Assembly: GCA_032718475.1 (NCBI GenBank)
Contig: JAUCBJ010005997.1
Span: 1 to 37,372 of the forward strand
DNA: 37,372 bases
Direction of reading: 5' to 3'
DNA from: Nemertoderma westbladi
Lineage: Eukaryota; Xenacoelomorpha; Nemertodermatida; Nemertodermatidae
Position 1 is the stretch's first letter; every line of letters begins with the position of its first letter. This document shows, piece after piece, positions 32,355 through 37,372 of this stretch. The notes under the pieces are model-generated. The model was given only the letters and a program-made list of their open reading frames with translations, was not told the DNA's origin and searched no databases. The translations under genes were made by a program, and so were the position numbers.

Positions 32355-34403
32355 TTAAGATTTATGAACAGAATCATTGTGTCTCTTAAGTTCATGTCCA
32401 TTAGAAATTTGTTTATGGCAGATAGAACAATCATATTTAGAGTTTCCCATTCCTTTATGAAAGTTGTTAACATGAGTGTTTAGAATGGATTGCTGGCTGA
32501 ATTCTTTGTTACAATAACCGCACTTATGTTTGATTAGTTTATGGATAGAGTCGACATGTTTATTTAGATTACTTTTGGTACCAAATGATTTTCCACAATC
32601 AAAACAGCTGTACTTGATGTCTTTATGGGCGTAGTTGACATGGACGTTTAGATTGCCCTGCTGGCTGAATTCTTTGTTACAATTACCGCACTTATGTTTG
32701 ATATCTTTATGTGCGTAGTTGACATGCCTGTTAAGACTGACCTGCTGTCTGAATTCTTTGTTACAATAACCGCACTTATGTTTGATTAGTTTATGGATAG
32801 AGTCGACATGTTTTTTTAGATCACGTTTGGTACCAAATGATTTTCCACAATCAAAACAGTTATATTTGATATCTTTATGGGCGTAGTTGACATGAGTGTT
32901 TAGACTGCCTTGCTGGGTGAATTCTTTGTTACAATAACCGCACTTATGTTTGATTAGTTTATGGATAGAGTCGACATGTTTATTTAGATGACTTTTGGTA
33001 CCAAATGATTTTCCACAATCAAAACAGTTATATTTGATATCTTTATGGGCGTAGTTGACATGGGCGTTTAGATAGTCTTGCCGGCTGAATTCTTTGTTAC
33101 AATAACCGCACTTATGTTTGATTAGTTTATGGATAGAGTCGACATGTTTTTTTAGATCACGTTTGGTACCAAATGATTTTCCACAATCAAAACAGTTATA
33201 TTTGATATCTTTATGGGCGTAGTTGACATGAGTGTTTAGACTGCCTTGCTGGGTGAATTCTTTGTTACAATAACCGCACTTATGTTTGATTAGTTTATGG
33301 ATAGAGTCGACATGTTTATTTAGATGACTTTTGGTACCAAATGATTTTCCACAATCAAAACAGTTATATTTGATATCTTTATGGGCGTAGTTGACATGGG
33401 CGTTTAGATGGCCCTGCCGGCTGAATTCTTTATTACAATAACCGCACTTATGTTTGATATCTTTATGGGCGTAGTTGACATGGGTGTTTAGAAAGTCTTG
33501 CCGGCTGAATTCTTTGTTACAATAACCGCACTTATGTTTGATTAGTTTATGGATAGAGTCGACATGTTTTTTTAGATCACCTTTGGTACCAAATGATTTT
33601 CCACAATCAAAACAGCTGTACTTGATATCTTTATGGGCGTAGTTGACATGGGCGTTTAGATAGTCTTGCCGGCTGAATTCTTTGTTACAATAACCGCACT
33701 TATGTTTGATTAGTTTATGGATAGAATCGACATGTATCTTTACAGAACTCTTCTTTTTAAACAGTTTCTCACAAAAATCGCATTTATACTTATTCTTTAC
33801 GTCTTTATGAAAGGATTCTATATGTCTCTCTAAATTTTCTCTGCCATTAAATAATTCATTGGAATGAAAACAGGAACTGGTATCTGGAGAAAATTGGAAC
33901 TCCCCAACAGCTTTACTAGAACTACCGGAATCTGTTGTTGCACAACTGATTGTCAGTTTAGTAGCGCTGCAACGATCAACGTTGTCACGAGAGGTACCGG
34001 TACCAGCAGTATTACACTGTTTTCTAACAGTTCGAGTTTCTGCAAATGGATCAATAACTATACAACCTTCAGATTTTACACTAATAAATTGCAAACCACA
34101 AGCTGAATGTTGAATATGAATATTTGCATCTTCAGTTTCAATAGGCGTACTATACGAACAGTTTGGGCTGTCGTTTTCCTGTTTTTCGACAACAAAATAA
34201 TCTCCAGGAATATCTTCGTCATCTTGTACAGGGACATAATCTACTCCACCAAACAAATTGTTTTCATCTTCGATAGAAGATCCGTAAACGCAGTTCTCCT
34301 GTTTAACTTCAAGAGGATAGGGAGCACAGTCTGTTGGTTCTTTCTTTATAATTATCCCGGCACTGGAGGATTTTTTCTTCAATACATTAATTTGTTGATT
34401 CAT
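32355..34403 (-). CDS. C2H2 zinc-finger protein with about 17 alternating fingers
   Basis: A complete protein of 682 residues. Residues 1-205 are acidic and disordered-looking, with three sumoylation-type motifs: IKKE (19-22), VKQE (33-36) and VKSE (109-112). From about 208 to 676 there are 17 C-x2-C-x12-H-x4-H fingers; a degenerate one lacking the first cysteine precedes them (about 178-199). Two finger types mostly alternate: HKCGYCNKEF…HVNYAH and YNCFDCGKSFGTK…HVDSIH. Linkers are KDIK and KLIK types, not TGEKP, and one residue shorter than the canonical link. Fingers 7-9 and 11-13 of the series are nearly identical, so a four-finger block of about 336 bp was tandemly duplicated. Likely a nuclear DNA- or RNA-binding regulator; no effector domain (KRAB, SCAN, BTB, ZAD) is visible. 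The start is the ATG at 34401-34403. Single exon. Confidence 0.9.
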   Translation of the reverse strand: MNQQINVLKKKSSSAGIIIKKEPTDCAPYPLEVKQENCVYGSSIEDENNLFGGVDYVPVQDDEDIPGDYFVVEKQENDSPNCSYSTPIETEDANIHIQHSACGLQFISVKSEGCIVIDPFAETRTVRKQCNTAGTGTSRDNVDRCSATKLTISCATTDSGSSSKAVGEFQFSPDTSSCFHSNELFNGRENLERHIESFHKDVKNKYKCDFCEKLFKKKSSVKIHVDSIHKLIKHKCGYCNKEFSRQDYLNAHVNYAHKDIKYSCFDCGKSFGTKGDLKKHVDSIHKLIKHKCGYCNKEFSRQDFLNTHVNYAHKDIKHKCGYCNKEFSRQGHLNAHVNYAHKDIKYNCFDCGKSFGTKSHLNKHVDSIHKLIKHKCGYCNKEFTQQGSLNTHVNYAHKDIKYNCFDCGKSFGTKRDLKKHVDSIHKLIKHKCGYCNKEFSRQDYLNAHVNYAHKDIKYNCFDCGKSFGTKSHLNKHVDSIHKLIKHKCGYCNKEFTQQGSLNTHVNYAHKDIKYNCFDCGKSFGTKRDLKKHVDSIHKLIKHKCGYCNKEFRQQVSLNRHVNYAHKDIKHKCGNCNKEFSQQGNLNVHVNYAHKDIKYSCFDCGKSFGTKSNLNKHVDSIHKLIKHKCGYCNKEFSQQSILNTHVNNFHKGMGNSKYDCSICHKQISNGHELKRHNDSVHKS

Positions 34404-34974
34404 TATCAAATCTTAATAATTATATAGGCCTATCAATAATTATAATTATACAGGTGATTACTTACCAAGCCTATTCGCTATTATAAATAGATTTCAGCGT
34501 GCAGAAGTAGGCAGTTAGGCATACATTCCGTAACGTGTACAATTGATACAATTAACAATTGTACAAAATGTAGGCCTACTGTACATGTACTGTAGATGCA
34601 ATATCTTTCTCTAACAGTAAATGAGCATGTAACAATTACATCCAGACATCCTAAAGGGAACCAAAACAAAAAACGAGTACCGGTATGATTTTTTTTTGTG
34701 ATATAAGTGTTTACTTTTAGATTTACACTGCTTAAGCGCCTAAACTGTAAAAGTACCGCTAAAATGTAATAAACATTGTATTTGGTAAATTAGGCCTACT
34801 ACATTCCCGTACACTGTATGCCACATGACTTCGGAGCCGACGATCTTCCTATTCCCCAATCAGCCAATCCATGCAGCCATGGGCTGGACGTTCCCTAACC
34901 CGGGATCAGGAACCGATCCCAGCACTGCGAGCATCGAGTCTAAGTCCAAAGTCCAACTAGCCCTTGGTACTTGG
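34404..34974. other. intergenic between zinc-finger gene and foldback element
   Basis: AT-rich up to about 34800 with TAGGCCTAC and ACCGGTA words, then GC-richer (34830-34970). A plus-strand frame at 34825-35010 crosses the edge of the foldback element and has no recognisable domain, so it is not called. The 5' UTR and promoter of the zinc-finger gene must lie at the left end. Confidence 0.5.
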
Positions 34975-35162
34975 ACACAAGTCCCTAAAAGGTGCCACCC
35001 TGCTCCATAACGCGGGAAATTTAAATGATTGAAAGACATGTAATTTATACTGCAAAGGCCAAAGGCAGAAAGGGTGGCAGATCAGATCTGCCACCTATAT
35101 TTTGGCGGTAAATTCAAATCTGTTTTAACATTGAATATATGAATAGAGTAAGACTAATGTAA

Positions 35163-35527
35163 TACGGCCTAATGTAATAATGGGCCCGCATACCCAGTAG
35201 TGACCGTGTTTGTATATGTGATGGCAGTTCAGTACAAAATGAACATCATGCAATTTTAATGTGCCCAAAAACCGCCTTTATAAGAAACAAGTATAGTATT
35301 GTAGGCTGCATTTGTATGTCCGAATTTATGGTTCAGTTTTCAAATAATATAATAGTAAGTGCAATTACAGAATGTTTAGAAGTATTAGATAACTAGAATT
35401 CATGTAAATTTGTATTAAGTTGGACTGTATCTTTGTCGCAATGGTATATTTACAAGTTATTATTGTAAATTTATTTAATTGATTTAATTTGGAAGATATT
35501 GTCAATAAACATATATATATATATAAT
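35163..35527 (+). repeat. insertion inside left arm of foldback element
   Basis: Left and right arms align continuously up to about GACTAATGTAAT (35150-35162) and again from TTGAATCAG (35531). The left arm has about 365 bp more than the right at this point. The extra sequence ends with AATTTGGAAGATATTGTCAA then TAAACATATATATATATA, resembling the 3' tail of a retroposed transcript with a simple-repeat end. The word TAATGTAATA is repeated at the insertion start (near 35155 and 35172). Its identity is unknown. Confidence 0.6.
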
Positions 35528-35605
35528 TCATTGAATCAGAATAAATTATTTCTTATCGGTTTAACTCACTCATCCGTTGTTGTTGTTGTTTTATCTATTC
35601 TGGGG

Positions 35606-35710
35606 CTTCGAGCAGCACGTGAACAATTAAGCTGACTGGTTAACTACTCTGGGACTTCGAGCAGCACGTGAACAACTAAGCTAACTGGTTAACAAGTCTG
35701 GGACTTCGAG
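35606..35710 (-). repeat. 49-bp tandem repeats, left arm, about 2 units
   Basis: The word CTTCGAGCAGCACGTGAAC starts at 35606 and 35655, and a truncated third unit starts at 35704. Spacing is 49 bp. These are the reverse complement of the repeats in the right arm of the foldback element. Confidence 0.85.
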
Positions 35711-36052
35711 CAAAATTTAAAATTGAGGAGGGGGGCGGGTCGGGTGATTTGGCTTAACTTCTATCCCAGTAAAGTATAGAACATTATAATCCTAACAATT
35801 AATACACTTATACCAAGTATGTTAATAGTGGATTTCAAGTGGATAGATGATACAAAGACGCAGTGAATTGATATATTTTTGGCGTTTGATTCAAATTACA
35901 GAATTACAATATTTCCATCACAAACTGTACACAGTGTGCTACATAATGTACGTGGGTACGTACTAAAAGGTCAAGGAGCTAGAGCAGTAGACTTCATACA
36001 GTAAACTTCTTACTGTAGTAGTACTTACAGTACTTCTACTGTAATAACAGTT

Positions 36053-36431
36053 CAGTTTAGTTGTTCACGTGCTGCTCGAAGTCCTAGACTAGTTAACCAG
36101 CCAGTTTAGTTGTTCACGAGCTGCTCGAAGTCCCAGACTGGGAAACCAGCCAGTTTAGTTGTTCACGTGCTGCTCGAAGTCCGAGACTAGGAAACCAGCC
36201 AGTTTAGTTGTTCACGAGCTGCTCGAAGTCCCAGGCTATTTAACCAGTCAGCTTAGTTGTTCACGAGCTGCTCGAAGTCCCAGGCTATTTAACCAGTCAG
36301 CTTAATTGTTCACGTGCTGCTCGAAGTTCCAGACTAGTTAACCAGTCAGGTTAGTTGTTCACGTGCTGCTCGAAGCCCTAGACTAGTTAACCAGTCAGCT
36401 TAGTTGTTTACATGCTGCTCGAAGCCCCAGA
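36053..36431 (+). repeat. 49-bp tandem repeats, right arm, about 8 units
   Basis: Units begin at 36053, 36102, 36151, 36200, 36249, 36298, 36347 and 36396, each 49 bp apart, with core TTAGTTGTTCACGTGCTGCT followed by CGAAGTCCCAGACTAGTTAACCAG. A CACGTG or CACGAG alternative distinguishes units. The right arm holds about four times as many units as the left. Confidence 0.9.
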
Positions 36432-36682
36432 ATAGATAAAACAACAACAATAACGGATGAGTGAGTTAAACCGATAAGAAATAATTTATTCTGATTCAAT
36501 TAATTACATTTAGTCTTGCTCTCTTCATGTAGGGTATTCAATGTTAAAACTGATTTGAATTTACCGCCAAAATATAGGTGGCAGATCTGATCTGCCACCC
36601 TTTCTAGTACAAATTACATGTCTTTCAAGCATTTGAATTTCCCGCGCTATGGAGCAGGGTGGCACCTTTTAGGGACTTGTGT

Positions 36683-37372
36683 ACTTGGACTTACACAGTT
36701 AGAGTTCAAGGCGCTAATCTAATCTGTTTTTTATTCGACAGGCGGAATTTGATATGGCGTCGGACTGTCGGAGGTGTTCTTCCGGTGTACAAATAGGAGA
36801 GGAGTGTATGTAGGTCTGGAAATCTTGCTAGCTGGATCGTGCCATTGTCATATAGCACCACAGCCTGGACTTATGCAAACGTTAAATAGCCAGGATCAGA
36901 GGATGTTGGAAAAAATATTCATTATAAATCTCGGTTGGCTATACTGAATTAATTATCCAGGGGGCCAGGCGGCGGCAAACCGGAACAGGTAGTACCATTA
37001 CTGCTGCGCATCCCGGGCTGGGCCTGACCCTGACAGCCTAACAGACACCAGCTGTCACTCGTCCTCGCCTGGCCTGGCTCCTGAACCTCCTGTATATTTG
37101 CCAACGGTAGCGCAGTAGGGCAGACCGGACAATACCTAGCCTCTGAACATCTAAAATCACATCGACAGTGACGGACTGACATATGATTCTCCATCTCCTT
37201 ACCCAGTTACCGGTACTGCTATATAGCCTGATAGGTGAATGGCTGGAAGGTAGAACTTAGAACTATAGACAGATAGAAGGCGATAAAACATCATAGACAG
37301 CTAGAGTGCTGCAGTACCAGTAATATCAAGCAGTCACTGACAGACTGACTGGTCAGCGAAATGGCCTACCAA
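36683..37372. other. right flank, no supported gene
   Basis: The segment is GC-richer at 36955-37200. A minus-strand frame there (36949-37194, 81 codons) opens with an ATG and has several cysteines (CRCDFRC…CPVC), but I recognise no domain and see no continuation, so it stays a weak hypothetical. The sequence runs to the window edge; an exon of a gene lying outside cannot be excluded. Confidence 0.35.

Larger units (their letters stand above)
34975..36682. mobile_element. foldback (FB/TU-type) transposon-like element
   Basis: Outer arms: 34975-35137 pairs with 36536-36682 as inverted repeats (ACACAAGTCCCTAAAAGGTG… against …CACCTTTTAGGGACTTGTGT), including the shared GGTGGCAGATCAGATCTGCC, itself a local palindrome. 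Inner arms: 35531-35710 pairs with the region ending at 36500 (TCTTATCGGTTTAACTCACT… against …AGTGAGTTAAACCGATAAGA) and contains 49-bp tandem repeats. A central unpaired part of about 340 bp (35711-36052) has no coding capacity. Long inverted ends carrying tandem subrepeats are the defining layout of Drosophila FB and sea urchin TU elements. No transposase is present, so movement would need a helper. Target-site duplications were not found with confidence. Confidence 0.78.

Noticed and set aside
36949-37194. Cysteine-containing 81-codon minus-strand frame
   Set aside because: No recognised domain, isolated, at the window edge; kept only as a remark on the flank.

Overview
The window is nuclear DNA from an animal. 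It is AT-rich and gene-sparse, dense in repeats, and holds a CEP83-type centriole appendage protein, a microsomal P450, two ER-type FOXRED2-like flavoproteins and a C2H2 zinc-finger array. tRNA-headed SINEs, MITE-like elements, decayed retrotransposon pieces and a foldback element fill much of the rest. Frequent palindromic words such as AGGCCTA and ACCGGT, plus a foldback element recalling the TU elements described in sea urchin, lean towards a marine invertebrate deuterostome, perhaps an echinoderm. This assignment is an inference and is not firm.

Layout: (1) 1.6-3.6 kb, FOXRED2-like copy A (+). (2) 4.16-11.91 kb, a 37-bp satellite array of about 209 units, followed at 12.1-12.5 kb by an unrelated 44-bp minisatellite and at 12.65-12.89 kb by a MITE-like element. 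(3) 13.5-15.0 kb, an intact CYP2-clan-like P450 (-). (4) 15.4-17.8 kb, a SINE and a broken non-LTR retrotransposon tail. (5) 17.8-20.1 kb, a complete intronless CEP83-like gene (-). (6) 20.1-23.5 kb, non-coding, with a perfect stem-loop, a 25-base C tract and two SINE copies facing each other. (7) 23.5-25.5 kb, FOXRED2-like copy B (+). (8) 25.6-32.3 kb, repeats only: SINE, two retrotransposon ORF remnants, MITEs and two related hairpin elements. (9) 32.4-34.4 kb, a zinc-finger gene with about 17 fingers of two alternating types (-). (10) 34.97-36.68 kb, a foldback-type element with 49-bp tandem repeats in its arms and a nested insertion.

The genes do not form an operon-like unit and show no common pathway. 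What links them is history. All five protein genes are single-exon, although CEP83, FOXRED2 and clan-2 P450 genes are typically multi-exon in vertebrates. The two FOXRED2-like genes, 22 kb apart, are a mosaic of near-identical and strongly divergent blocks, which suggests gene conversion. The most striking structures are this mosaic pair, the 37-bp array (open in all three forward frames yet almost certainly non-coding), the 1.7-kb foldback element and the two paralogous hairpins with a GGCCGNAGGCC-type centre.
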